This document shows positions 43,140 through 51,418 of a stretch of DNA of 64,000 nt, piece after piece. A program made the position numbers and the translations under genes. Below the pieces are notes generated by a model that was given only the letters and a program-made list of their open reading frames with translations, made no database searches and was not told the DNA's origin. Position 1 is the stretch's first letter. Every line of letters starts with the position of its first letter. This DNA is from RZZS01 sp964491785. GTDB lineage: Bacteria; Pseudomonadota; Alphaproteobacteria; Micavibrionales; Micavibrionaceae. The stretch spans positions 186,001-250,000 of the forward strand of contig CAZBGS010000003.1 in assembly GCA_964491785.1 (NCBI GenBank), read 5' to 3'.

Positions 43140-44120
43140 TCAGACCTTGAAATTGATCATTATTTTCATGGAAAGGATTCCCAGCCCCATCCATATAACC
43201 GCGCCCGCCATCATCATTTTGCCGACCGGATATTCGAACATGACCATGATGTGATCGGGATTAATAAAATAGATGCCTGTCGATACCAGAATTGGCAGGG
43301 AGCCGATAATCGCGGCCGATGATTTCGCCTCGGATGAAAGCGACTTGACCTTTCTCTTAAGCTTGAACCTGGCGCGTATAACCCCGGAAAGATTGCCAAG
43401 CACCTCCGACAAGCTGGCTCCCGTCTGCGCCTGAATGGCAATGCCGGTAGCGAACATCTGCATTTCTGTCAGCGGCATGCGCTTTGTCGCTATCTGGCAG
43501 GCTTCGTCGAGTGGAATACCGATTTTCTGAGTATCGTATATCTTGGACATTTCCTCGCCGACAGGCCCGACGAATTCCCGTCCGACCATGGCAATAGCCT
43601 CGGAAACCGGCATGCCTGCCTTGAGAAGTCTGATCATCGCCTCCAGCGCATCCGCAAACTCTTCAAGGAATTTTTTCTGACGCCGTGCCGCAAGCTTGGA
43701 AAGTATCATTCTCGGAATCCCGAGAAAGCCGGTAATGAACATCATCAGACACACAAACACGCTCATACCCGCAAGCTTGGCGATACCGGCAACAACAAGT
43801 CCCAAAATCAGGGAATTTATCCAGAACTGCTTCACCGAAATTTTCAGACCCGCCTGCATGATGCGATCCGACATCGACAGACCGTCTTTCTTTTTCCTGG
43901 TTTCGCCTTCCGACCGCTCCTTGAGCTTCCGGGCGATTTCAGCTCGCCTTTGATCCTGGACAGAGCTTTTATCTACATTTTTCTTATGCGTTGATCCGCC
44001 TTTGATTACCGCCAGCGCCCTTGCTCTCTGCTGCGCTTTCTGAGCCAGGGAAAAAGCCAGAAACATCCCAAGAGAGATGATCAGGATCAGAAGAATGATA
44101 ACTATCTGAAGAGTATTCAT
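43140..44120 (-). CDS. tadB: Tad pilus inner-membrane platform protein TadB
   Basis: A 326-aa GspF-type protein, partner of TadC. An N-terminal helix (residues 5-25) is followed by a basic stretch. A membrane pair lies near 100-135, then a GspF domain with EEFADALEAMIRLLKAGMPVSEAI and AIQAQTGASLSEVLGNLSGVI, and a C-terminal helix pair. Its ATG overlaps the cpaF TGA by one base, so it is coupled to the motor gene. Confidence 0.92.
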   Translation of the reverse strand: MNTLQIVIILLILIISLGMFLAFSLAQKAQQRARALAVIKGGSTHKKNVDKSSVQDQRRAEIARKLKERSEGETRKKKDGLSMSDRIMQAGLKISVKQFWINSLILGLVVAGIAKLAGMSVFVCLMMFITGFLGIPRMILSKLAARRQKKFLEEFADALEAMIRLLKAGMPVSEAIAMVGREFVGPVGEEMSKIYDTQKIGIPLDEACQIATKRMPLTEMQMFATGIAIQAQTGASLSEVLGNLSGVIRARFKLKRKVKSLSSEAKSSAAIIGSLPILVSTGIYFINPDHIMVMFEYPVGKMMMAGAVIWMGLGILSMKIMINFKV

Positions 44121-45670
44121 CAGCCGTAGGCCTCTTCCATTGCATCAAGCACCAGCTTTTCCACGCCATACTGTCTCGCCTTGTCATAGAATTTTGGGCG
44201 CAGTCCCGTGGATCTCTGGCGGGTAATCAGCTTGCCATTTTCGTCTTCACCTTCGATTTCGAGGATAAACAGATCCTGCATGGTGACAACATCGCCTTCC
44301 ATCCCGGTTATTTCGGTTACGTGAGTTGTTTTTCTGGAACCATCCCTTAGACGCTGCACCTGAATGACAACGTTAACCGCCGAAGATATCTGTTCTCTCA
44401 CCGCCTTCTGAGGCAGGTTAAGGCCGCCCATGGCTATCATGTTCTCCATACGTGACAGCGCCTCGCGCGGGTTGTTGGCGTGAACGGTGCCCATTGAACC
44501 ATCGTGACCGGTGTTCATCGCCTGCAGCAGGTCGAATGCCTCCGGCCCACGCACCTCGCCGACGATAATGCGCTCGGGACGCATACGCAGGCAGTTCTTT
44601 ACCAGATCCCGCATTGTTACTTCGCCTACACCCTCAAGGTTAGGCGGACGCGTTTCCAGCCTTACCACGTGCGGCTGCTGTAGTTGCAGCTCGGCCGCAT
44701 CCTCGCAGGTAATGATCCGCTCGCCGGGATCGATATATCTGGTCAGACAGTTCAGCATCGTGGTTTTCCCCGAACCCGTTCCTCCGGAAACCAGACAGTT
44801 GACCCTGCACCTGCCAATCGCCATGACTAGTTTTGCGCAGGATGGCGTCATCGAACCAAAATCGACCAGCTTTTCCAGCGTAAGTTTTTCCTTGGAAAAT
44901 TTCCGTATGGTCATCGCCGCACCATCGATGGCCAGCGGAGGGATAATTACGTTCACCCGGCTTCCATCAGGCAAACGCGCGTCGCATATCGGGGACGCCT
45001 CGTCCACCCGCCTGCCTATTGCACCTACAATCCTCTGACAAACCGTAACCAGATGCTGGTTGTCGCGAAACTTGATCTTTGTCTTTTCAATTTTTCCTTT
45101 GGTCTCGATGTAAATCGTTTCCGGCCCGTTGATCATGATATCGGCAATGTCATCCCGCTCCAGCAACGGCTCCAGCGGCCCAAAGCCAAGCATATCGTCG
45201 CCGCATTCCTTGGCGATCTTTTCAAGCTCGGCGGGAGTGAGATCAAGATTGCGGAACCGGGCGATTTCCTGAACCGCCGAGCGAACCTCTTCCCTCGCAG
45301 CCGGCCCTTCCATTCGCGCCAGCGCTTTCAGGTCTATGCCATCGCGCAAGTCGAGCCATATCCTGTTGCGGGCGCGCTGCAACCGCATGGATGTCATTGA
45401 GTCCACAGAATCGCCTTCATCGGAGTGGGAACTGTCAACTGCCGATATCACATCGTCGGCCATGCTCTTCCGCGGTTTTGACTCCTGCTTCTTCTCTTCT
45501 GCCCGGCTTGTGCTTTCCTCTGCGACTTCTTTACCGGAAGTATCCTTTACCTCTGCCGGCTTGATTTCTTTCCTTTCAGGTTTCACCTGAGCAACCGCAG
45601 CAGTTTCTTTCCTCTCTAACTTGAGAGGTTTTTCAATTTTCTGTTCGCCGTGCCTCTTGCCAAAAGCCAT
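44120..45670 (-). CDS. cpaF: Tad pilus ATPase CpaF/TadA
   Basis: A 516-aa secretion ATPase that powers Flp assembly (and retraction in Caulobacter). The first ~110 residues are a Lys/Glu-rich disordered region. The core has GPETIYIETKGK, Walker A VSGGTGSGKTT, the Asp box ITCEDAAEL, Walker B RIIVGEVRGPEAFD and the His box TGHDGSMGTVHANN. Length is normal. It is preceded by cpaE with a 19-base gap. Confidence 0.95.
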   Translation of the reverse strand: MAFGKRHGEQKIEKPLKLERKETAAVAQVKPERKEIKPAEVKDTSGKEVAEESTSRAEEKKQESKPRKSMADDVISAVDSSHSDEGDSVDSMTSMRLQRARNRIWLDLRDGIDLKALARMEGPAAREEVRSAVQEIARFRNLDLTPAELEKIAKECGDDMLGFGPLEPLLERDDIADIMINGPETIYIETKGKIEKTKIKFRDNQHLVTVCQRIVGAIGRRVDEASPICDARLPDGSRVNVIIPPLAIDGAAMTIRKFSKEKLTLEKLVDFGSMTPSCAKLVMAIGRCRVNCLVSGGTGSGKTTMLNCLTRYIDPGERIITCEDAAELQLQQPHVVRLETRPPNLEGVGEVTMRDLVKNCLRMRPERIIVGEVRGPEAFDLLQAMNTGHDGSMGTVHANNPREALSRMENMIAMGGLNLPQKAVREQISSAVNVVIQVQRLRDGSRKTTHVTEITGMEGDVVTMQDLFILEIEGEDENGKLITRQRSTGLRPKFYDKARQYGVEKLVLDAMEEAYG

Positions 45671-45689
45671 ACTTGGTTACCTGAAATGA

Positions 45690-46946
45690 CTAGTTCTTTC
45701 GGGTAAAAAGATCCAGAAGAGCTTTTTTCCCGGCAAATTTTGCAACTTGTTCCGAAGCTCCAGGCGCTTCGGATTTTTCTACGATAATATCTTCGACCAG
45801 TGTAACTACCTTCTCGACCAGCTCCCTGCCCGTCTTATCCTCATGCAACAGCTTTCCCTGCCCCTCGAGTCCGACAAATAGTTTGGGATTATAAGAGAGA
45901 TAAATTTTAGGCTTGTATTCAAGCGCAGCTTCTATATCGCCTTTGGAAACCTCGCCCGAGGGAGAAGCGTCTTGCTTGTTGATGATCAAATCGATACCTT
46001 CAACAGAGTTTCCGCGCAATTCCTTGAGTTCATGCAAAAGCGTCCTTGCCAGTCGCAAATCGATAACAGAAGGTGTTGATACAAGTACTATTCTGCTGGC
46101 TTTTGCGACTATCGCCCTCGCCACTGGTGCGGGCGCCCTGGACAGATCAAAAACGACCAGGGGAAATTTGTTCATAAGCAGGTTTGCCAGATTTTCTATT
46201 TGCTCGGGCAATGGCTCGTGATCAAGCATAACATCCGCCCCGGTTGCCAGTACGCTCAAGCGATCACCAACCTTGAAGAGCATCCGCCCGAACGTATCCT
46301 CGTTCCCTGTTTCAACAGCCCTTATAACTTCGTGCAGAGCCGACACCGGCTCAAAACCCAGGCTGATGCAATTGCCTGACCAGCCTCCCGCCGCATCCAG
46401 CAGTATCGCTTTCTGGTTATGAACCAGCGATACACCAAGCGCGAGCATCCTGGAAACTGTCGAAGCGCCCGCCCCGCCTCTCGAACCCAGCACGGCGACC
46501 AGATAACTTCCGCTTGTGCCGATACGCTCAAGAAGCGTCTTGGCAATCACTTCCGAGAGAACATCGATTTTGACCGGCTTGACCAGATAATCGCTTACCC
46601 CCATGCCGATCAGTTTGCGATACAGGTATACATCATTGACGGGCCCGATGACTATCGCAGCAGTATCCTCCCTGCATTTGGAAGCCAGCGCCTCAAGTTT
46701 GCCTGCGAATTCGTCGTTGATATTGTCTGTTTGAACGATAACGAGATCAGGAGATTCCACACCCGTATATAACTCTATGGCATCGTCAACGCTTCCCGTT
46801 TCCACTTCAATGCGAACGCGGGCAAACCGCCAGTCATCCTCCAGCGATCTGGCCACCTCCATCGTGTCTTTTTCTTTAGTAAAGACCGCTATGCTGGCCG
46901 CTGGAAGCAAAATAGCCGTATTGGAATTGTCTTCCTCCTTGCTCAT
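45690..46946 (-). CDS. cpaE: Tad pilus localisation ATPase CpaE/TadZ
   Basis: A 418-aa MinD/ParA-like protein that places the pilus machine at the pole. The N-terminal ~140 residues form a receiver-like domain with a preserved Lys region (DYLVKPVKIDVL) but no clear acceptor Asp. The ATPase domain has a deviant P-loop LGSRGGAGASTVSRM (the usual GKT/S Lys is missing after GGAG), as in many TadZ proteins. The switch region is VVFDLSRAPAPVAR. Weak or absent ATPase activity is expected from the P-loop. Confidence 0.9.
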   Translation of the reverse strand: MSKEEDNSNTAILLPAASIAVFTKEKDTMEVARSLEDDWRFARVRIEVETGSVDDAIELYTGVESPDLVIVQTDNINDEFAGKLEALASKCREDTAAIVIGPVNDVYLYRKLIGMGVSDYLVKPVKIDVLSEVIAKTLLERIGTSGSYLVAVLGSRGGAGASTVSRMLALGVSLVHNQKAILLDAAGGWSGNCISLGFEPVSALHEVIRAVETGNEDTFGRMLFKVGDRLSVLATGADVMLDHEPLPEQIENLANLLMNKFPLVVFDLSRAPAPVARAIVAKASRIVLVSTPSVIDLRLARTLLHELKELRGNSVEGIDLIINKQDASPSGEVSKGDIEAALEYKPKIYLSYNPKLFVGLEGQGKLLHEDKTGRELVEKVVTLVEDIIVEKSEAPGASEQVAKFAGKKALLDLFTRKN

Positions 46947-47016
46947 ACCCCGTTCTAATCCTTATGCGTCCTTAGCTCGAATTGAATAAATTGAATACCT
47001 TTATATCGCAAAACCT

Positions 47017-47691
47017 CTAGTCTGAGGAAGCCTGTTCGCCCTTGAGTGGATTATTGGGGACACCGGAATGGTAAGGACTGTTTATGTTAACAGCTCTGCG
47101 TCCGTCTGTAAGCGCCCCCGGTTTCTGCCCCAACAAATCTCTTGGCCTTTGAATTTGTTTTGCAAAATTGGTTTCTATCGAGCAACCGAACTTATAACCA
47201 TCCAGCTTGCCGGTGTCAGCAACCGGCCCGTCGGCTCCGGGCAAAGTACCGCAGTTTTCAGGTTTATGTGCACTAATTTCTTCATAGGTTACCAACACCT
47301 GCGGAGCGGCTTCTCCGGAAACCGGCAATATATCGGTTTGAATTTCAACCACTCCGGCCTTGCGCAACTCCTTGGCAATCCTCGCGGCTTCAAAACTCGA
47401 TTTCATGGCAGAGCCGCCTTGCGAGACAGGATCGTATGTGACGGTCACTCTGGCCGGCCCGTTAGAGAACCGGTAATAATGATTGGCGATTTTCTCGATT
47501 TCTTCCTGATTAACTTTATCAAGCGGTATCTTGTAAGCGTGCTCCCTGCTATGAACTTCGACCCTGCTGGTATTGACGTTGCTTGGCTCGTCCAGCGAGC
47601 AAGCCGACAATCCAGTCGCAGCCAGCAAACAAAAAGCAGCGGCGTAAACCGTATTCACAAGCCTGGCCGTGTTTCCACCAATTAAATTCAT
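47017..47691 (-). CDS. cpaD: Tad pilus lipoprotein CpaD
   Basis: A 224-aa outer-membrane-linked lipoprotein that assists the CpaC secretin. The lipobox TGLSAC lies near residue 31. CpaD family segments are IPLDKVNQEEIEKIANHYYRF, PVTYDP-like VTVTYDPVSQGGSAM and the C-terminal FGCSIETNFAKQI with PRDLLGQ. It lies 13 bases after cpaC. Confidence 0.9.
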   Translation of the reverse strand: MNLIGGNTARLVNTVYAAAFCLLAATGLSACSLDEPSNVNTSRVEVHSREHAYKIPLDKVNQEEIEKIANHYYRFSNGPARVTVTYDPVSQGGSAMKSSFEAARIAKELRKAGVVEIQTDILPVSGEAAPQVLVTYEEISAHKPENCGTLPGADGPVADTGKLDGYKFGCSIETNFAKQIQRPRDLLGQKPGALTDGRRAVNINSPYHSGVPNNPLKGEQASSD

Positions 47692-47704
47692 AATGATCTC
47701 CGTA

Positions 47705-49189
47705 TCATTTCAGCAGATAGCCGAAAGCCCCTTCCTCCTCCTTGAAGTCTGGCGCTTTGTCTCCGTAGGTTCTGCGAATATTGTTAATGAAGGCAGTTGA
47801 TAGAGGACTGGTCTTTGCCTCGTCCACCACTTTGGCATATTCCTTTTCGGCATAAGGCTCCACGAGATACGGAGTGATGATCACCATAAGTTCTGTCTCG
47901 TCACGCTGGAAGCTCTTCGATTTGATAAGCTCTCCAAGAACAGGCGTGTCCATCAGTCCCGGCACGCCGTTCATTCCCTGCAGATTATCCGAACGCAGCA
48001 GCCCCGCTATCATCAGACTGCCCCCGCTGGGAAGCTCCACAGTGGTCGATGCCCGCCTGACATCAAGTCCGGGCACAGTAACTTCCGAAAGGACAATCGC
48101 ATTCTTGTAGTTAAGCGAAGAAACTTCCGTATTCAGCAGCAAACTGATCCGGTCTCCGGAAAGCACGGTCGGCCTGAAGTTCAGCGAAACCCCGAATTTT
48201 TGCATTTCGATTACGATATTGCCGTAATTGTCCCTTCCTCTCGGCACCGGAAACTCGCCCCCCGCCAGGAACCCGGCCTGCTCTCCCGATACAGCGGCAA
48301 GATTAGGCTCTGCGAGAATATTTAGAACATTCCTCTCTTCCAGCGCCTTTATCCAAACCTCAAGCAACCCGATTCCTTTGATCTTTGTATCGCCAAGAAG
48401 TCTCGAACGCAAAATGGGATCTTTGGAAAGGCCGGAATTGGCCAGCGTCCTCGCAAACGCGGAAGCCAGATGGCCTTCGCCCGAACTATGCGTTGGCAGA
48501 ATTCCGAAAATGGTATCCGTGTTACGTTCATCAAGATCGTTCAGAGAGCTTTCCACTCCCAGTTCTTTCAAAATCTTGCGGCTCCCCTCGATTATTTTTA
48601 CACGCAGCATTACCTGCTGCTCTCCCCTTATCTGAAGAAGATTTGCAATGAGCTGGTCGGCAGTCTTGCCATCTTCATCCTGAAGATCGCTTACGTAATG
48701 AGCGACGATATCCGTGACTTTTGCCGCCACCTGGGGAGTTGACGCAGTCCCTCGTAAAAAGATCTGGTCATGCAACGAACCCACTTCTATCTGTTCGTTG
48801 GGAAACAGCTCCTCGACAAGCGCCTGAATTGCGCTTACATCGTAACGAACATGTACATTGATGCGCGATATGATATTGCCGCTCGCATCGGTAGCCAGAA
48901 TGTTGGTATCCCCGACCTGCAAGGCGACCACATACAGGTTGCCTGATTGCAGCGCGTGAACATCGATAATGCTGGGATTTGCCACCAGAACGTCGGATAC
49001 AGCGCCTTCCAGGCTTATCATCTCCCCTTTACCCAGAGTAAGCTGGACAATAGGATCTTTTTTCACCTGATTGTACGATACAAGATTTTCCTTTGAGGCA
49101 TGGACTTGCGCTGCCGCGCTGATTGTCAACGCAGAAACAGCCAGAACCATCCACAGCAGCCTGGATAAGTTGGTCGGTAACCTGATCAT
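47705..49189 (-). CDS. cpaC: Tad pilus secretin CpaC/RcpA
   Basis: A 494-aa outer-membrane channel for the Flp pilus. A signal peptide (about 1-31) is followed by the pilus-formation N-domain (KGEMISLEGAVSDVLVANPSII), a BON-like domain (about 120-180) and the secretin domain with GEFPVPRGRDNYGNIVIEMQ and LPSGGSLMIAGLLRSDN. Final strands are ETELMVIITPYLVEP. Length matches CpaC. Confidence 0.95.
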   Translation of the reverse strand: MIRLPTNLSRLLWMVLAVSALTISAAAQVHASKENLVSYNQVKKDPIVQLTLGKGEMISLEGAVSDVLVANPSIIDVHALQSGNLYVVALQVGDTNILATDASGNIISRINVHVRYDVSAIQALVEELFPNEQIEVGSLHDQIFLRGTASTPQVAAKVTDIVAHYVSDLQDEDGKTADQLIANLLQIRGEQQVMLRVKIIEGSRKILKELGVESSLNDLDERNTDTIFGILPTHSSGEGHLASAFARTLANSGLSKDPILRSRLLGDTKIKGIGLLEVWIKALEERNVLNILAEPNLAAVSGEQAGFLAGGEFPVPRGRDNYGNIVIEMQKFGVSLNFRPTVLSGDRISLLLNTEVSSLNYKNAIVLSEVTVPGLDVRRASTTVELPSGGSLMIAGLLRSDNLQGMNGVPGLMDTPVLGELIKSKSFQRDETELMVIITPYLVEPYAEKEYAKVVDEAKTSPLSTAFINNIRRTYGDKAPDFKEEEGAFGYLLK

Positions 49190-49247
49190 GGGCTCTGTCT
49201 TTCAAACAGTTAGAACTTTAACGCGCCCCGAAAGAGGCAAGGATAGT

Positions 49248-50168
49248 TTAGCGGACGGGAACATCCTGAACTGAATTCCCATTATAGATTCGCACAATTG
49301 ACGAACCAACTCCAGAAGTATTTGTCAAAGGAACAGTCTGCGCTTCCTGTCCGTTATCATTAGTTGAAATCTTTCTTATATACTCACCGTAAATCTCTTC
49401 GAGTATTTTGGTCAGTCTTCTGTCGGTGATTACTGGCCATCTCATCTCGGAAACTTCATTATCCCCGAGAGATCTCAACGCCAGAACCAGCAGCCCCATC
49501 TCGGAAGACAGCGCCAGCTTTTCGGCATCCTTCAAAGTAACCGCAAGCGTGACAGTCTTGCCGATTTTCGCATCGGGCTTTTCCCGCTCTGCCGCCTGAT
49601 CGACAGCCAGTACTTTTATATTTTCAAGAATGGTTTCAGTAGCGTATTTACTGACAATGGCGTCCGCCACGTTCTTGGCTAGCTTGTCATCACGGTCGGT
49701 AGAAATCTTGGTTTCATAGGTAAGGAGCACGTCCACATAATCTCCCGGCCCGATGAATCCCCCCGCCATGGTTTCTGCCTTGACTGTAATCGCTATCGCC
49801 CTCATCCCTTTCGGCAGCAATGCCGAGAGATTACTATTGTTGCTGACAATCGCGCTCTTCAATAGAGGCTCGTCCGTCAGAAGCGTCCTGTTAAGCCTCC
49901 CCGACACAATTTCTTCCGGCTTTTCATCGGCCTCTCTTTTTATCGCCCCTGGGAAAATGGCGCTTTTCGGCCATGCCTGCCAGCGTAAATCCCCTGGCTT
50001 CAACTCGGCTCCAAGTTTAAGGTCTTTGGCTGCCACCAGAATATATTCTTTTACTTCTTCGCTGACGACTCTGGGCTTGCTGCTTTTAAGGCTTGACTGC
50101 ACGAGAACAGCAACAAGAACAGCTATCAGCAAGCCGCCGGCCAGAACGATAATAATATTTTTATTCAT
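49248..50168 (-). CDS. cpaB: Tad pilus periplasmic protein CpaB/RcpC
   Basis: A 306-aa protein with an N-terminal membrane anchor (residues 4-24), a SAF domain (YILVAAKDLKLGAELKPGDL) and the RcpC/CpaB domain (MRAIAITVKAETMAGGFIGPGDYVDVLLTYE). It is thought to link the secretin to peptidoglycan and inner-membrane parts. It lies between cpaA and cpaC in the usual order. Confidence 0.93.
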   Translation of the reverse strand: MNKNIIIVLAGGLLIAVLVAVLVQSSLKSSKPRVVSEEVKEYILVAAKDLKLGAELKPGDLRWQAWPKSAIFPGAIKREADEKPEEIVSGRLNRTLLTDEPLLKSAIVSNNSNLSALLPKGMRAIAITVKAETMAGGFIGPGDYVDVLLTYETKISTDRDDKLAKNVADAIVSKYATETILENIKVLAVDQAAEREKPDAKIGKTVTLAVTLKDAEKLALSSEMGLLVLALRSLGDNEVSEMRWPVITDRRLTKILEEIYGEYIRKISTNDNGQEAQTVPLTNTSGVGSSIVRIYNGNSVQDVPVR

Positions 50169-50207
50169 TTATCATCCGCCGAAGAACCGGCGCCCCGGAA
50201 AAAGAGA

Positions 50208-50741
50208 TTACTGGAAAGTAATACCGAAGTAACCAAGATGGTAGAAGGCCGCCACCGCCCCGAAAGCAATAGCTATTCCATAAGGAACCACTCTATCCCT
50301 GGCGCGCAGACGGGCAATCCAGGACTCTTCTGACATGCCGGATGAAACCGGAAAGCGCAACAGCACCAAAGCCACAAGAGCCAGAACCGCACCTGCTATA
50401 GTAACGTAGAAAATCAAAACTGGCAAACCCTGTAGTCCCGCCCAGAATCCAAAAGCAGTAACCAGCTTGGAATCCCCGGCCCCGAACACTCCAAACGCGA
50501 ACAGCATATATGTAAAGCTGAACACTATTGCTCCCGAAGCCAGGTGCGACAATGCTCCTGCAAAAACAACCTGATCCGATATTGTAACTGCCAGAAAAGA
50601 AATGATAAAACAGACGATAATAATAAGCGGACAGAAATTGGGAATTCTCATCCCGCGAAAATCCGACACGGCCGCCACTACACCCGCCAGCAAGGCCGTA
50701 ATAATCATCAGATAGTAAACTGAGAGAACAAATATCTCCAC
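50208..50741 (-). CDS. cpaA: Tad prepilin peptidase CpaA/TadV
   Basis: A 177-aa A24 aspartyl protease of the inner membrane. Catalytic Asp sites are AAVSDFRGMRIPN and the GxGD motif FGAGDSKLVTAFG. It cleaves the Flp pilin and the TadE/TadF pseudopilins. It is separated from flp by a strong terminator hairpin, so its expression depends on read-through or on a separate start. Confidence 0.92.
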   Translation of the reverse strand: MEIFVLSVYYLMIITALLAGVVAAVSDFRGMRIPNFCPLIIIVCFIISFLAVTISDQVVFAGALSHLASGAIVFSFTYMLFAFGVFGAGDSKLVTAFGFWAGLQGLPVLIFYVTIAGAVLALVALVLLRFPVSSGMSEESWIARLRARDRVVPYGIAIAFGAVAAFYHLGYFGITFQ

Positions 50742-50802
50742 TATTTAGCCCCTTGCGACCATCGCGGCCGCTGCAATCCAGCTCAAAACGGCCGTCCGGA
50801 AA

Positions 50803-50836
50803 ACAAAACCCACCCGGAATTCCGGGTGGGTTTTGT
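50803..50836 (-). terminator. 34-base perfect palindrome terminator after flp
   Basis: ACAAAACCCACCCGGAA and its exact complement form a 17-pair palindrome centred at 50819/50820. On the minus strand the G/C core is followed by TTTTGTTTT. It lies 13 bases after the flp stop and before cpaA, so it should make flp mRNA more abundant than the downstream cpa/tad message. Confidence 0.8.
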
Positions 50837-50848
50837 AAATTCATAGCA

Positions 50849-51049
50849 TTATTCGGCCGTGGATTGTGCAGCAGCGCTGTCCATAGCGCCGGCCAGAGAG
50901 TCGAACATTGAAGAAAGTGAATCGCCGAACGCAAACACAGCAGCGACGATAGCAAGCGAAATGCCGCCGGCGATCAGGCCGTATTCAATAGCCGTAGCGC
51001 CCTTAACGTCCTTAAGATACGCTTCCATCCAAGCCATAACCTTATACAT
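50849..51049 (-). CDS. flp: Flp/Fap major pilin
   Basis: A 66-aa major pilin of the Tad pilus. The leader ends in KG, followed by ATAIEYGLIAGGISLAIVAA. The mature N-terminus carries the expected Glu5-Tyr6 pair (ATAIEY). The C-terminus is a short Ser/Ala-rich segment. An AAGGAG site precedes the ATG. It is the first gene of the flp-cpa-tad unit and has its own CtrA-type promoter and terminator. Confidence 0.95.
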   Translation of the reverse strand: MYKVMAWMEAYLKDVKGATAIEYGLIAGGISLAIVAAVFAFGDSLSSMFDSLAGAMDSAAAQSTAE

Positions 51050-51418
51050 TACATTCTCCTTCGTTTGGTTTCCCGTTGTTGGTTTAGTTCAGTAAAAGCC
51101 CCAAAGTAACTTGAAGCTCCCAACCGTTACTTTCAGAATATAACACATACTTTTAACAGGAAGTTAAAAAAATTTTTTTAATAGTTTTTTTCAAGAAATA
51201 ATTTGCATATGACAAGAAATAAATTTGTAATAATATTTACATAAAATTTTATCTATCTGATAATTTGGCAATAATCTAAGTATTAACTAAAGTTTTTACT
51301 TGCCAATACTTGATGGCAAAATAAGTTAAATGTGGCCTTTTCTGGGCATAATTATGCATTATTCAGGACGCGCCAGAAACAGGTCAAATAGTTGGCAATA
51401 GAAGATGCAGGCAGGCGA
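51050..51418. other. 369-base flp upstream region
   Basis: A gene-free region between tadG and flp. It holds the CtrA-type promoter (51137-51167), a very AT-rich tract with A7T7 at about 51164-51180, and TGGCCTTTTCTGGGCA at 51333-51348, which is identical to 951-966. Nothing suggests an RNA gene or an open reading frame. Confidence 0.6.
51137..51167 (-). promoter_or_regulatory. CtrA box and -10 of the flp promoter
   Basis: TTAA-CAGGAAG-TTAA on the plus strand (51153-51167) is a perfect TTAA-N7-TTAA box. On the minus strand TATATT (51137-51142) follows after 10 bases. The start codon at 51049 is about 80 bases beyond the predicted start site. In Caulobacter the pilA pilin gene is CtrA-activated with the same layout. 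Confidence 0.7.
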
